Assembly: GCF_002858935.1 (NCBI RefSeq)
Contig: NZ_PJRT01000010.1
Location: 62,001-126,000 of the forward strand
DNA: 64,000 bases
Direction: 5' to 3'
DNA from: Pantoea endophytica
Lineage (GTDB): Bacteria > Pseudomonadota > Gammaproteobacteria > Enterobacterales > Enterobacteriaceae
Positions within the stretch are counted from its first letter, which is position 1. Every line of letters starts with the position of its first letter. The notes beneath the pieces were generated by a model, which did not search any database, was not told the DNA's origin, and was given only the letters and a program-made list of their open reading frames with translations. A program made the translations under genes and the position numbers. Of this stretch, positions 51,453 through 59,950 are shown one piece after another.

Positions 51453-52130
51453 TTATTTCGCCGGACGCCATGCGCCACTGTTAATGCCATCCACTAAATG
51501 ATCTACCGCTTCACGAATCGCCAGATCCATCACTTTGCCGTTGAGAGTGGAGTCATAGCTGGCGGTGCCGCCGAAACCGACGATCTCACGCGCTGACAGC
51601 TTGAATTCACCCGCGCCCTGCGCGCTGTACACCACTTCTGAGGTGGTGACATCCACCACATTCAGGTTGACTTTGGCATAGGCGATCTGGTTCTTACCGC
51701 GCCCCAAAATGCCCCACAGCTGCTGATCGCCCACTTCTTTGCGACCAAATTCGGTGATATCGCCGGTGATGATGTAAGTTGCACCTTTGATGTTCTGCTC
51801 GCTCTTCTTAAAGCCGGCTTCCTGCTGCAACTCTTTCAGGTTGCTGCGATCCAGCACGTTGAAGCGATTGGTCTGCTGCAGGTGCGTGACCAAAATGGTT
51901 TTCGACTGATTGCCAAGACGATCCACGCCATCGGAGAAGATGCCGTTCATGTACGAGGAGCGATTATCAAACTGGCCAACCGCAATCGGGCTGCGCACGC
52001 CCTGATACGCGGGCTGGCTGGCCGCACGTACCTGTGGCGCTTCAATGGCGCGTGACGATTCGGTCGCGCAGCCGCTGAGCAGCGTGGCGCTTAACAAGGA
52101 GAGTGCCGCAAGGGCATATTTTTTCTGCAT
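51453..52130 (-). CDS. CsgG-family lipoprotein
   Basis: 225 aa lipoprotein with lipobox LSGC (Cys21) and a CsgG-type domain: SPIAVGQFDNRSSYMNGIFSDGVDRLGNQSKTILVTHLQQTNRFNVLDRSNL is the family pattern, followed by GATYIITGDITEFGR and NLNVVDVTTSEVVYSAQGAGEF. True CsgG forms the curli secretion pore, but no csgA, csgB, csgE or csgF is nearby, so a curli role is not supported. First gene of CsgG-DUF4810-DUF799, a combination conserved in several proteobacteria. Start ATG 52130 gives a standard signal. Confidence 0.88.
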   Translation of the reverse strand: MQKKYALAALSLLSATLLSGCATESSRAIEAPQVRAASQPAYQGVRSPIAVGQFDNRSSYMNGIFSDGVDRLGNQSKTILVTHLQQTNRFNVLDRSNLKELQQEAGFKKSEQNIKGATYIITGDITEFGRKEVGDQQLWGILGRGKNQIAYAKVNLNVVDVTTSEVVYSAQGAGEFKLSAREIVGFGGTASYDSTLNGKVMDLAIREAVDHLVDGINSGAWRPAK

Positions 52131-52284
52131 TTCTAATCCATGAATCAAAAGGAGATAAAGCCGCGAGGCTGCGGCAAATTCTGGTTCTGCCGATAGTCAG
52201 AGTAATGCCATAGCATTGGTTGAGTCGGTCTGTAGACTGTCGGCAGTGAGGGAGAGGAACTTTAGTGAAAACACAGGCATATTA

Positions 52285-52704
52285 ATGAATTTAATTAATC
52301 GAATGGCGGGATTATTGGGCGGGTTAATGATTATTGCGACGCTCAGCGCTTGTCAGCATTCTCAGCCAAAGCAACAGGATAGCATCGCCAACCTGTGTCA
52401 GCCGCAGAGCGCACCGGGCAGCGCATCCTGCAAATGGACTGATGAGATGCAGCATCAGCTCAACCAGCATTTCCGCGATGCGCGCCGTTATGCCGGTCAG
52501 CAATGTCTGGTGCGGCTTGAGTGGCAAAACAGCGGGCGCTACGCGGTGACGCAGACGCAAGGCGACGAAACGCTGTGCCTGCGCGCCTGGCAGTTGATTG
52601 GTCAAAGCAAAGATTTACCGCCGCCGCCGGACGCTAGCCAGCCAGCGTGGTTCGGTTTTGCCCCGGCAACGCCGAGCCATCCTGGCGCCACTGGCGCGGG
52701 CTGA
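52285..52704 (+). CDS. Small lipoprotein with TolA-C-like domain
   Basis: Predicted lipoprotein of 139 aa, lipobox LSAC with Cys23. The region KWTDEMQHQLNQHFRDARRYAGQQCLVRLEWQNSGRYAVTQTQGDETLCLRAWQL resembles the TolA C-terminal / TonB_2 fold in size and pattern, with a likely Cys pair. It ends in a Pro-rich tail. Start chosen at 52285, since upstream residues from 52216 would bury the signal peptide. Divergent from the CsgG operon and overlapping the convergent AraC gene by about 70 bases. Function unknown; the family assignment is tentative. Confidence 0.65.
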   Translation: MNLINRMAGLLGGLMIIATLSACQHSQPKQQDSIANLCQPQSAPGSASCKWTDEMQHQLNQHFRDARRYAGQQCLVRLEWQNSGRYAVTQTQGDETLCLRAWQLIGQSKDLPPPPDASQPAWFGFAPATPSHPGATGAG

Positions 52705-53725
52705 TGCCAAACCAGCGGCGGAAGGCGCGGGAGAAGGCGCTGACTTCGGAATAGCCGAGCAGCAGCGCCATCTCTGAGATCGGCAGCTGCTTCTGTTGCA
52801 GATAGTGCGTCGCCATCTCGCAGCGCACCTTGTCCACCAGCGCCGTGAAACTGATGCCTTCTTCACGCAGCCGCCGTTGCAGCGACCAGCTCGACAAGCC
52901 CATTTTTTCGGCAATCTCTTCCAGCACCGGTTCGCCCTGCATCAGTGAAAGATTGACCTGCGATCGCGCCTGCTCCACCACGCTTTGCAGGCTGGCACAA
53001 CTGTTCAGGCGGCGGATAGCATCCTGCATCACCATCAGCAACATCGGATCTTGTTCCGGCATGCTGCGCAGCAGATCGCGTTTCGGGATCAGTAATGAGT
53101 TGAACGGTTGATCAAACCACACCGGCGCATCAAATACTTTGCAGTGCTCGTGCCACTGCTCCGGGCGCGGATGTTCGAAGTGCACTTCACGCGGTGCCCA
53201 GTTTTTGCCGGCAACGTGGCGGATCAAGTTGAGGAACATGCCGAGCGTCAGCTCCGCATCCTGACGTCTGGAGAGGATCGCACCGTGGCGCACCTGATAA
53301 TCGAGCCGCCAGCACTCGCCTTTATCCACCAGCCGCGTCAGCGTGTCGTGCTGATGCCACGGAAAGGCATTCACCACGTTGTGCAGCGCCTGCTCAAGCG
53401 TGGGCGAACAGAGGCCGATATACCCAATCAAGCCTAATGACTGCGGTTTGAACTGCTTGCCGTAATGCAAACCGAAGTTATCAAAACCGGAATGACGCGC
53501 TGCCTCTTCCATCACGCGGCAGTAGTTCACCAAACCCAGGCTTAGCGTGGGGCTCGCCAGCAGTTCGGAGTTGATGCCGCTGATGCCAAAAATACGATCG
53601 ACATCGCCGCCTTTGTCAGTGATAAACCCGCTCAGTCCGGTGGCCGCCGCCGCCAAAACGCCGCGGTTGCTGGCGCTGACGGACAAGGCGCTCAAGGCTT
53701 CAGTGGGTGTTATGAGTGATTGCAT
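52634..53725 (-). CDS. AraC-family transcriptional regulator
   Basis: 363 aa activator of the long AraC class with an N-terminal Arabinose-binding-like (OruR-type) domain and a C-terminal double helix-turn-helix: LMQGEPVLEEIAEKMGLSSWSLQRRL and LPISEMALLLGYSEVSAFSRAFRRWFGISPRQWRQ. Start ATG 53725 (MQSLITPTEALSALSV). The frame continues to 53956, but those residues lack family character and run into the kinase gene. It lies just downstream of the kinase and near the permease, so it is the likely local regulator. Direct repeats spaced 20 bases upstream of the permease fit AraC half-sites. Confidence 0.85.
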   Translation of the reverse strand: MQSLITPTEALSALSVSASNRGVLAAAATGLSGFITDKGGDVDRIFGISGINSELLASPTLSLGLVNYCRVMEEAARHSGFDNFGLHYGKQFKPQSLGLIGYIGLCSPTLEQALHNVVNAFPWHQHDTLTRLVDKGECWRLDYQVRHGAILSRRQDAELTLGMFLNLIRHVAGKNWAPREVHFEHPRPEQWHEHCKVFDAPVWFDQPFNSLLIPKRDLLRSMPEQDPMLLMVMQDAIRRLNSCASLQSVVEQARSQVNLSLMQGEPVLEEIAEKMGLSSWSLQRRLREEGISFTALVDKVRCEMATHYLQQKQLPISEMALLLGYSEVSAFSRAFRRWFGISPRQWRQDGSALPGQNRTTLAG

Positions 53726-53876
53726 CGGAACCTCTGCGTGTGGCGCGAGTGAAACAGGTTGAGGATTCCAGCAATATTCGTACCAGGCGGATGATTTGCG
53801 GATTTTGTCGCAGGGTCGCCATGAATGGCGACCTTTGCTGCGCCGCGACAGCGCAAAGCTGCTCACTGCTGGTGCA

Positions 53877-54881
53877 TCAGACGCCAACTGGCAGCTGATT
53901 GGTTTCCAGATAACGTCGGCAGAGGCGCACCGAGTGATCGGCCCAGCGCGGCCCAAGGCTCAATGCCATTTCCGTTTCCGCGTGTGATCCCATCCACGCC
54001 GTCATCTGAATGCGGCGCTGGATCAGCAGCGTCGGCACCAGCGCCATCTCGTCATCACTGATGTGCGCCACTTTTTCGTAACCGAGGATCCAGTTATCCA
54101 CCCATTCGGCGGCGCGAGGGTGGTGCTCTACAAAACTGATCGCCGCCGCCAGATCGTGCAGATACCAGCCGAGTCCGCAGTCATCAAAGTCGATCACCCG
54201 CGTTTCGCCTTTATGCAGCAGCAGGTTGGTCAGACGCAGATCGGCGTGGATCAAACCATAACGATCCGCCCCTTTGCCAAAGCCCTGCAGCTCCTGCCCG
54301 ACGCGCGCTACCGCTTCGGCGACGATGCCGTGATCGGCCGGATTGAGGTTCGGCGCGTCCTGCCAGCGTCCCCAATGGCTATGATCGCTAACCATAGTGT
54401 GATGATCCCAGATGATGCGCTGAAAACCGGCCGGTCTCTGCCAGCTGCGGCTGTGCTGATGCAGGCGCGCGGTGATGTGACCCAGCTGCTGAAACGCTTT
54501 GGGATCGACATCGGTGGTGGGCATGTCACCCTCAATCCAGTGGAACAACACGGCGTAGCGCTCAGCGCCGTTTGCCATCGGCAGCGTCAGCACGGTCTCA
54601 CCCTCACTGGCCGGGATCGCCTGCGGCACCATGATGCCAATGTCACGCAGCGCATCCAGCCACAGCAGCTCGCTCTGAATGTCCGCTTTGCTGTGATAGT
54701 TAGGACGATGCAGACGCAGCGCGTAGCGTTTGCCCGCCGCCTGCAACAGGAAGGTGGCATTTTCCGAGCGGCACAGCAGCTTGAGTTCGCCGCGCAGTGC
54801 CGCGGGATAACGGGCCAGCGCCTGATGCGCCAGCAGGGTGATTTCAGTATCGGTTAAGGTATCGGACTGTTCGGCACTCAT
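53877..54881 (-). CDS. APH-fold small-molecule kinase (putative amino-alcohol kinase)
   Basis: 334 aa phosphotransferase of the aminoglycoside/choline kinase (APH) superfamily. Catalytic loop HADLRLTNLL (D214, N219) and metal-binding IDFDDCG (D231/D233) are intact; the N-lobe carries YALRLHRPNYHS. GGAG eight bases before ATG 54881. Divergent from an ethanolamine-type permease and next to an AraC regulator. Relatives include homoserine, choline, ethanolamine and hydroxylysine kinases. The permease context favours an amino alcohol (inference). There is no resistance context, so an antibiotic kinase is unlikely. Confidence 0.8.
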   Translation of the reverse strand: MSAEQSDTLTDTEITLLAHQALARYPAALRGELKLLCRSENATFLLQAAGKRYALRLHRPNYHSKADIQSELLWLDALRDIGIMVPQAIPASEGETVLTLPMANGAERYAVLFHWIEGDMPTTDVDPKAFQQLGHITARLHQHSRSWQRPAGFQRIIWDHHTMVSDHSHWGRWQDAPNLNPADHGIVAEAVARVGQELQGFGKGADRYGLIHADLRLTNLLLHKGETRVIDFDDCGLGWYLHDLAAAISFVEHHPRAAEWVDNWILGYEKVAHISDDEMALVPTLLIQRRIQMTAWMGSHAETEMALSLGPRWADHSVRLCRRYLETNQLPVGV

Positions 54882-54941
54882 TCATCAATCTCCAGCATCA
54901 AGCAAGTGGTATCAGCATGGGATGACGTCGTCCTGACTGCT

Positions 54942-55010
54942 TGACCGCAGACAACCCAAAGTTGACCGCAGCGTGCATCTGGCACTTTTCTTGCCTCAGA
55001 GTTGACCGTG
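54942..55010 (+). promoter_or_regulatory. Phased direct repeats TTGACCG upstream of the permease
   Basis: TTGACCGCA at 54942 and 54962 and TTGACCGTG at 55002: three same-strand copies at start-to-start distances of 20 and 40 bases, that is on one face of the helix. AraC-family regulators bind direct half-sites about 20-21 bases apart, and an AraC gene lies 1.2 kb away. The second and third copies flank the sigma-54 box. Confidence 0.65.
54980..54994 (+). promoter_or_regulatory. Consensus sigma-54 promoter of the permease
   Basis: TGGCAC-TTTTC-TTGC, an exact match to TGGCAC-N5-TTGC. The start point is predicted near 55006, about 135 bases before the permease ATG. Confidence 0.75.
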
Positions 55011-55140
55011 GAGGACAAAACTCACTGCGCCCGCGTCAAGTTTTCCCGCGCCCGGCAGCGGCATTATCACTTCACTGTAGCGCAAAGATAAAAAAGCGCG
55101 GTGAAGCTGCCGCACCAACAATGACGACGGGGAGAAGATG

Positions 55141-56505
55141 ATGACGAATAAGCTCAAACCCACGCTGGGCACCCTGCATTTGTGGGGCATTGCGGTTGGA
55201 CTGGTGATTTCCGGGGAATATTTTGGCTGGAGTTACGGCTGGGGCGTGGCGGGCACGCTAGGGTTTCTGATCACCACCGCGATGATCGCCACCATGTATA
55301 CCTGCTTCATTTTCAGCTTTACCGAACTGACCACCGCGATACCGCATGCGGGCGGTCCGTTTGCCTATAGCCGCCGCGCGTTCGGTGAAACCGGCGGCTT
55401 GATCGCGGGCCTCGCCACGCTGATTGAGTTCGTGTTCGCACCGCCGGCGATCGCCATGGCGATTGGCGCTTACCTCAACGTGCAATATCCCGATCTCAAT
55501 CCGAAAACCGCCGCGGTCGGCGCCTATATCGTCTTCATGACGCTGAACATTCTCGGCGTTAAGCTGGCGGCGATGTTCGAATTTGTGGTCACGGTGCTGG
55601 CGGTTCTGGAGCTGCTGGTGTTTATGGGCGTGGTGTCGCCGGGCTTCAGCATCGCCAACTTTGCCGCTAACGGCTGGGCGGGCAGCGATCACTTCGGCAT
55701 GCCGGCGATGTCTGGCATCTTTGCCGCGATTCCGTTCGCCATCTGGTTCTTCCTGGCGATTGAAGGCGCGGCGATGGCGGCCGAAGAGGCCAAAGATCCC
55801 AAACGCACTATTCCCAAAGCCTATATCACCGGCATTTTGACGCTGGTGGTGTTGGCGATTGGCGTGATGCTGCTGGCCGGTGGCGCTGGCGACTGGCGCA
55901 AGCTGTCGGACATCAACGATCCGCTGCCGCAGGCAATGAAGATGATTGTCGATGAAAACTCCAACTGGATGCACATGCTGGTGTGGATCGGTCTGTTTGG
56001 CCTGATTGCCAGCTTCCACGGCATTATTCTCGGCTATTCGCGCCAGTTCTTCGCCCTCGCCCGCGCCGGTTATCTGCCGCAAAGTCTGGCGAAGCTGTCG
56101 CGCTTTCAGACGCCGCACCGCGCGATTATCGCCGGCGGTTTGATTGGCATCGCCGCGATCTATAGCGATGGTTTCATTAATCTGCAAGGCATGACGCTGA
56201 CCGCTGCGATGATCACCATGGCGGTGTTCGGCGCGATTGTGATGTATCTGATGAGTATGCTGAGCCTGTTTAAACTGCGTCGCACTGCGCCAGAGATGGA
56301 ACGCAGCTTCCGTGCGCCTGGCTATCCGATTGTGCCGGGCATTGCGCTGGTGCTGTCGCTGGTGTGTCTGGTGGCGATGCTGTGGTTCAACCCGGTGATT
56401 GGCGGCTTGTTTGTGGCGATTATGGCGGTGGGATATGTCTACTTCCTGGCGACGAAAGCCCAGCGCGATAACGCGCCGCAGGATTCGATGTTAGTGGGTG
56501 AGTGA
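55141..56505 (+). CDS. Ethanolamine permease-type APC transporter
   Basis: Inner-membrane APC-superfamily permease of the ethanolamine permease group, 454 aa, about twelve helices. It has GTLHLWGIAVGLVISGEYFGWSYGW, TELTTAIPHAGGPFAYSRRAFG and FFLAIEGAAMAAEEAKDPKRTIPKAY, all typical of that group. Of two adjacent ATGs (55138, 55141) the second is better spaced from GGGGAG. No eutBC ammonia-lyase genes are nearby, so if ethanolamine is the substrate it would have to be used by another route. The neighbouring kinase offers one. Confidence 0.85.
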   Translation: MTNKLKPTLGTLHLWGIAVGLVISGEYFGWSYGWGVAGTLGFLITTAMIATMYTCFIFSFTELTTAIPHAGGPFAYSRRAFGETGGLIAGLATLIEFVFAPPAIAMAIGAYLNVQYPDLNPKTAAVGAYIVFMTLNILGVKLAAMFEFVVTVLAVLELLVFMGVVSPGFSIANFAANGWAGSDHFGMPAMSGIFAAIPFAIWFFLAIEGAAMAAEEAKDPKRTIPKAYITGILTLVVLAIGVMLLAGGAGDWRKLSDINDPLPQAMKMIVDENSNWMHMLVWIGLFGLIASFHGIILGYSRQFFALARAGYLPQSLAKLSRFQTPHRAIIAGGLIGIAAIYSDGFINLQGMTLTAAMITMAVFGAIVMYLMSMLSLFKLRRTAPEMERSFRAPGYPIVPGIALVLSLVCLVAMLWFNPVIGGLFVAIMAVGYVYFLATKAQRDNAPQDSMLVGE

Positions 56506-56510
56506 GTGGG

Positions 56511-56768
56511 TTAGTGCTGGCTGTCCCCCATCCCGGCCTTCCCCCGCAAGCGGGGGAAGGAGACGCTGCCACATGCAGCTTCCTCACTGACATGTGGCAG
56601 CATCTTCCTCCCCCATTGGTGGAAGTGTGCACGCTGTCCCCCATCCCGGCCTTCCCCCGCAAGCGGGGGAAGGAGACGCTGCCACATGCAGCATCCAAAC
56701 TCACATATAGCAGCATCTTCCTCCCCCATTGATGGGGGAGGACCGAGGAGGGGGACAGCAAGCACTAA
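56511..56768. repeat. 258-base element: 19-base terminal inverted repeats around a 113-base tandem duplication
   Basis: Ends TTAGTGCTGGCTGTCCCCC (56511-56529) and GGGGGACAGCAAGCACTAA (56750-56768) are complementary in 18 of 19 positions. Inside, a unit beginning CTGTCCCCCATCCCGGCC occurs at 56521 and again at 56634 (period 113), each with the hairpin CTTCCCCCGC AAGC GGGGGAAG. It fills the convergent gap between the permease and mak. No transposase gene. Confidence 0.88.
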
Positions 56769-56787
56769 CCGAGGTGCGTGCCAGAAA

Positions 56788-57699
56788 CTACCCTTTCAAC
56801 GGCCACAACCACGCCGCCCCGCGCACGCCGCTCGAATCGCCATGTACCGCCTTCAGCACTGGCGTTTCACACTCGCGGCCAAACACCCACTGCTTCATCA
56901 GCGCCGGCACGGTTTGGTACAGGCGATCGTTGTTACTCATGCCGCCGCCCAACACAATCACATCGGGATCCAGCAGATTCACGACCTGCGCCAGTGATTT
57001 CGCCAGACGCATTTCGTAGCGATTCATCGCCAGTTCCGCCACCGGATCCTGCTGCTCAATCAGCTTGATGATCTCCGCGCCTTTCAGCGCTTTACCGCTC
57101 AGACGCTGATAATCGATAGCGAAGCCGGTACCCGATACAAAGGTCTCAATGCAGCCCTGCAAGCCACAGTAACAGGGCACTTCCGCGCGGTGGCGCAGTT
57201 CATCTTCATCCATCCACGGCAGCGGATTGTGGCCCCACTCACCGGCATTGCCGTTACCGCCAATGCGCGACTCACCGCCAATCGCTACACCCGCGCCCGA
57301 TCCGGTGCCGATAATCACCGCAAACACCAGCGGCTGACCCGCGCCGGCCCCATCCACCGCTTCGGAAACCGCCAGACAATTCGCGTCGTTGGCGATGCGC
57401 ACGTCACGATTCAGCGCCTGCGCTAAATCCTTATCCAGCGGCTGACCGTTCAGCCAGGTGGAATTCGCATTCTTCACCCGCTGCGTGTAAGGCGAAATCG
57501 TGCCGGGAATGCCAATGCCAACCGTGCCCTGCTGGCCGGTTTTCTCCTCCGCCAGCAGCACTAATTCGACAATCGCCTGAACCGTGGCAGCGTAGTCGTC
57601 ACGCGGGGTGTTAACGCGATGACGGAACAGCTCCTGACCCTGATCAGACAGTGCAATCACTTCAATTTTGGTTCCGCCTAAATCAATCCCGATACGCAC
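56788..57699 (-). CDS. mak: Fructokinase Mak (ROK family)
   Basis: ATP-dependent phosphorylation of fructose (and mannose) by a ROK-family sugar kinase. 303 aa (E. coli 302). It begins [17 protein letters not shown] (GTG start, as in E. coli) with the ATP motif, contains [15 protein letters not shown] with the catalytic Asp, and has the ROK zinc site [15 protein letters not shown]. Divergent from rdgC as in E. coli. The conserved E. coli araJ upstream is not present. Confidence 0.95.
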   Translation of the reverse strand: MRIGIDLGGTKIEVIALSDQGQELFRHRVNTPRDDYAATVQAIVELVLLAEEKTGQQGTVGIGIPGTISPYTQRVKNANSTWLNGQPLDKDLAQALNRDVRIANDANCLAVSEAVDGAGAGQPLVFAVIIGTGSGAGVAIGGESRIGGNGNAGEWGHNPLPWMDEDELRHRAEVPCYCGLQGCIETFVSGTGFAIDYQRLSGKALKGAEIIKLIEQQDPVAELAMNRYEMRLAKSLAQVVNLLDPDVIVLGGGMSNNDRLYQTVPALMKQWVFGRECETPVLKAVHGDSSGVRGAAWLWPLKG

Positions 57700-57844
57700 G
57701 ATTTATTCCTCATTATTCGTTCTGGTGACAAATACAGTAGAAGGCTGAATCGGGAAAGGCAATGAAACCAATCCGATGTTTCGCTATCATGCGCGCTGAC
57801 TTTGAGACTTGTGCGCCCGATCGCACCCACGGTAAGGAATCCCG

Positions 57845-58756
57845 ATGTTGTGGTTTAAAAATATGATGGTTTATCGTCTGAATCGTGACATTCCGCTGTC
57901 CGCAGACGATCTGGAAAAACAGCTCGACGCCTTTACCTTTTCGCCGTGTGGCAGCCAGGATATGGCGAAAACCGGCTGGGTTTCACCGATGGGCAACCGC
58001 AGCGAAGCGCTGACGCACGAAATCAACGGTCAGATGGTGATTTGTGCACGCACCGAGCAGAAGATTCTGCCGTCGCCGGTGGTGAAGCAGGCGCTGGAAG
58101 CCAAAATCGACAAGCTGGAGGCGGAACAGAGCCGCAAGCTGAAGAAGACCGAGAAAGATTCGCTGAAAGATGAAGTGCTGCACAGCTTGCTGCCACGCGC
58201 GTTTAGCCGTTTCAGCCAGACGTATATGTGGATCGACACCGTTAACAATCTGATCATCGTCGACTGTGCCAGCGCCAAAAAAGCCGAAGACACGCTGGCG
58301 CTGCTGCGTAAAAGCCTCGGTTCGCTGCCGGTGGTACCGCTGACGCTGGAGAATCCGATCGAGCTGACGCTGACCGAATGGGTGCGCTCAGGTGAGCTGC
58401 CAGCAGGTTTTGCCCTGATGGATGAAGCCGAGCTGAAAGCCATGCTGGAAGATGGCGGCGTGATCCGCTGTAAGAAGCAGGATCTGATTTCCGACGAAAT
58501 CGCTACACACATTGAAGCCGGTAAAGTGGTCACCAAGCTAGCGCTTGACTGGCAGGAACGCATTCAGTTCGTTATTGCCGATGATGCTTCAGTGAAGCGT
58601 TTGAAGTTCAGCGACACGCTGCGTGAGCAGAATGATGACATCGACCGCGATGATTTCGCCCAGCGTTTCGATGCCGATTTTATTCTTATGACCAGCGAAC
58701 TGGCCGCGCTGATCGGCAATCTGGTCGAAGCGTTAGGCGGCGAAGCGAAGCGTTAA
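57845..58756 (+). CDS. rdgC: Recombination-associated protein RdgC
   Basis: Ring-shaped DNA-binding protein that restrains RecA. 303 aa as in E. coli. [27 protein letters not shown] is the family opening, with [19 protein letters not shown] and the C-terminal [28 protein letters not shown] six bases before the ATG. Ends convergently with ppnP at a strong hairpin. Confidence 0.96.
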   Translation: MLWFKNMMVYRLNRDIPLSADDLEKQLDAFTFSPCGSQDMAKTGWVSPMGNRSEALTHEINGQMVICARTEQKILPSPVVKQALEAKIDKLEAEQSRKLKKTEKDSLKDEVLHSLLPRAFSRFSQTYMWIDTVNNLIIVDCASAKKAEDTLALLRKSLGSLPVVPLTLENPIELTLTEWVRSGELPAGFALMDEAELKAMLEDGGVIRCKKQDLISDEIATHIEAGKVVTKLALDWQERIQFVIADDASVKRLKFSDTLREQNDDIDRDDFAQRFDADFILMTSELAALIGNLVEALGGEAKR

Positions 58757-58831
58757 TCCTCTCGATCCTGATCGCCATTAAGGGTGACCCTACGACAAAC
58801 CAGCAGGATTTTCGTGGGTCGAGCAATAAAA

Positions 58832-58862
58832 AAACCTGCGCTTCAACAGAAGTCGCAGGTTT
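58832..58862. terminator. Terminator between rdgC and ppnP
   Basis: AAACCTGCG / CGCAGGTTT with an inner CTTC/GAAG extension. The minus strand then reads TTTTTTTATT, so it is strongest for ppnP but can also serve rdgC. Confidence 0.85.
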
Positions 58863-58883
58863 AAGATGTTCTAAAGCTTGAGT

Positions 58884-59168
58884 TTAGAGGTAGCGGCACA
58901 GATAAGAAGAAGGCTCTGCCACCTGCAGATGGAATTCGCTTTGGCCTGGCACGTTGAAGCTGGTGCCGGCTTCGTACCATTTCCACTCGGTTTCGCCCGG
59001 CAGCAGCACTTTCAGCGCGCCGCTCACCACCGTCATCTCTTCCGGTTGATTGGTGCCGAAGGTGTATTCACCTTCCGCCATCACGCCAACGCTGGCACGG
59101 CCAATGGTCACGCTGTCGAAACCAATGGATTTCACTTTTCCGTCGAAATACTCACTTGTATTGAGCAT
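58884..59168 (-). CDS. ppnP: Pyrimidine/purine nucleoside phosphorylase PpnP
   Basis: Cupin-fold nucleoside phosphorylase with broad substrate range (formerly YaiE). 94 aa as in E. coli. It begins [17 protein letters not shown], contains [23 protein letters not shown] and ends SSYLCRYL. The order rdgC-ppnP-aroM is that of E. coli. Confidence 0.95.
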   Translation of the reverse strand: MLNTSEYFDGKVKSIGFDSVTIGRASVGVMAEGEYTFGTNQPEEMTVVSGALKVLLPGETEWKWYEAGTSFNVPGQSEFHLQVAEPSSYLCRYL

Positions 59169-59272
59169 ATTACTTCCTCACAGCACATTATCGTGACTGG
59201 CAGATTACTAAGGAACTCGCTGATCTGTCACGCGAATTAGCGCCACAGATCGCAACTTGTGATCTCCCTGCG

Positions 59273-59950
59273 TTAGACGATTAATTCTGCCGCCAGCTTG
59301 GCCACCAGCACGTTCGACAGCAGTACCGGAATGCCCAGCATTTTCTGCAGGAAATCGCGGTGCTGCTGGTGATAGCCGATGCAATCCAGCACCACCACAT
59401 CCGCGCCCTGCTCCTGCAGCGACAATCCCGCTTCCACCAAATCGGCCTGCTCCGCCAGATACGGGCTGGCAACGGCAAAACACGGCGGAGTGATCAAGTT
59501 GCGCCACTTGTTGGCCTGCTCGGCAATCTGCTCTTCCACCGGCACCACAATCCCGACTTTATGATCTTGCACAATCGCGCGTACCAGCGGTGGGATGATG
59601 CGATCGGGCTCCAGCAGCAGAGCGGATTGGGTTTTCAGCGCGCCAAACTCGCCGGTGCACAGCAGCAAAATGGTGTCATAGCCCTGCTGCTCCAGCGCGT
59701 TGATCTTACGTTGCAGTCCCAGCTCCACTTTTGCTACGGACAGGCGCACCTGCTCGCCGCTGGTCATACGCGATACCAGCACCTTGTCACCCGGCGCGGG
59801 CGCATACTGCAGCTCAACTTCGGCTAGCGTCAGGCCGTCGAGTAAACCGGCATGCGCCACCTGATCGGCGGGCAGATGTTCCAGCAGCAGCGGCAGAATG
59901 TCGCTACGCGGTGATTGACCAATCGTCAGTGTGACCAGGGAGATGTTCAT
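59273..59950 (-). CDS. aroM: AroM family protein
   Basis: 225 aa, equal to E. coli AroM, whose function is unknown (named only for its aroL operon). LVTLTIGQSPRSDILPLL at the start, a first conserved Cys in ILLLCTGEFGAL and a second in VVVLDCIGYHQQHRDFLQK, and a C-terminus PVLLSNVLVAKLAAELIV. The two-cysteine layout recalls the aspartate/glutamate racemase superfamily (inference). The start overlaps the stop of the DUF1177 gene (TGATG), so here it belongs to a DUF1177/OPT operon and not to aroL-yaiA. Confidence 0.9.
   Translation of the reverse strand: MNISLVTLTIGQSPRSDILPLLLEHLPADQVAHAGLLDGLTLAEVELQYAPAPGDKVLVSRMTSGEQVRLSVAKVELGLQRKINALEQQGYDTILLLCTGEFGALKTQSALLLEPDRIIPPLVRAIVQDHKVGIVVPVEEQIAEQANKWRNLITPPCFAVASPYLAEQADLVEAGLSLQEQGADVVVLDCIGYHQQHRDFLQKMLGIPVLLSNVLVAKLAAELIV

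Noticed and set aside
51453..52130. Curli secretion pore CsgG proper
   Set aside because: No other csg genes nearby, and the protein is shorter, paired with DUF4810 and DUF799 lipoproteins.
53877..54881. Aminoglycoside resistance kinase
   Set aside because: The APH fold is shared by many metabolic kinases; the neighbours are a permease and an AraC regulator, with no resistance or mobile-gene context.
55258..56187. 309-codon minus-strand frame opposite the permease
   Set aside because: His/Arg/Gln-rich composition typical of antisense to membrane protein genes; the plus-strand permease is intact.
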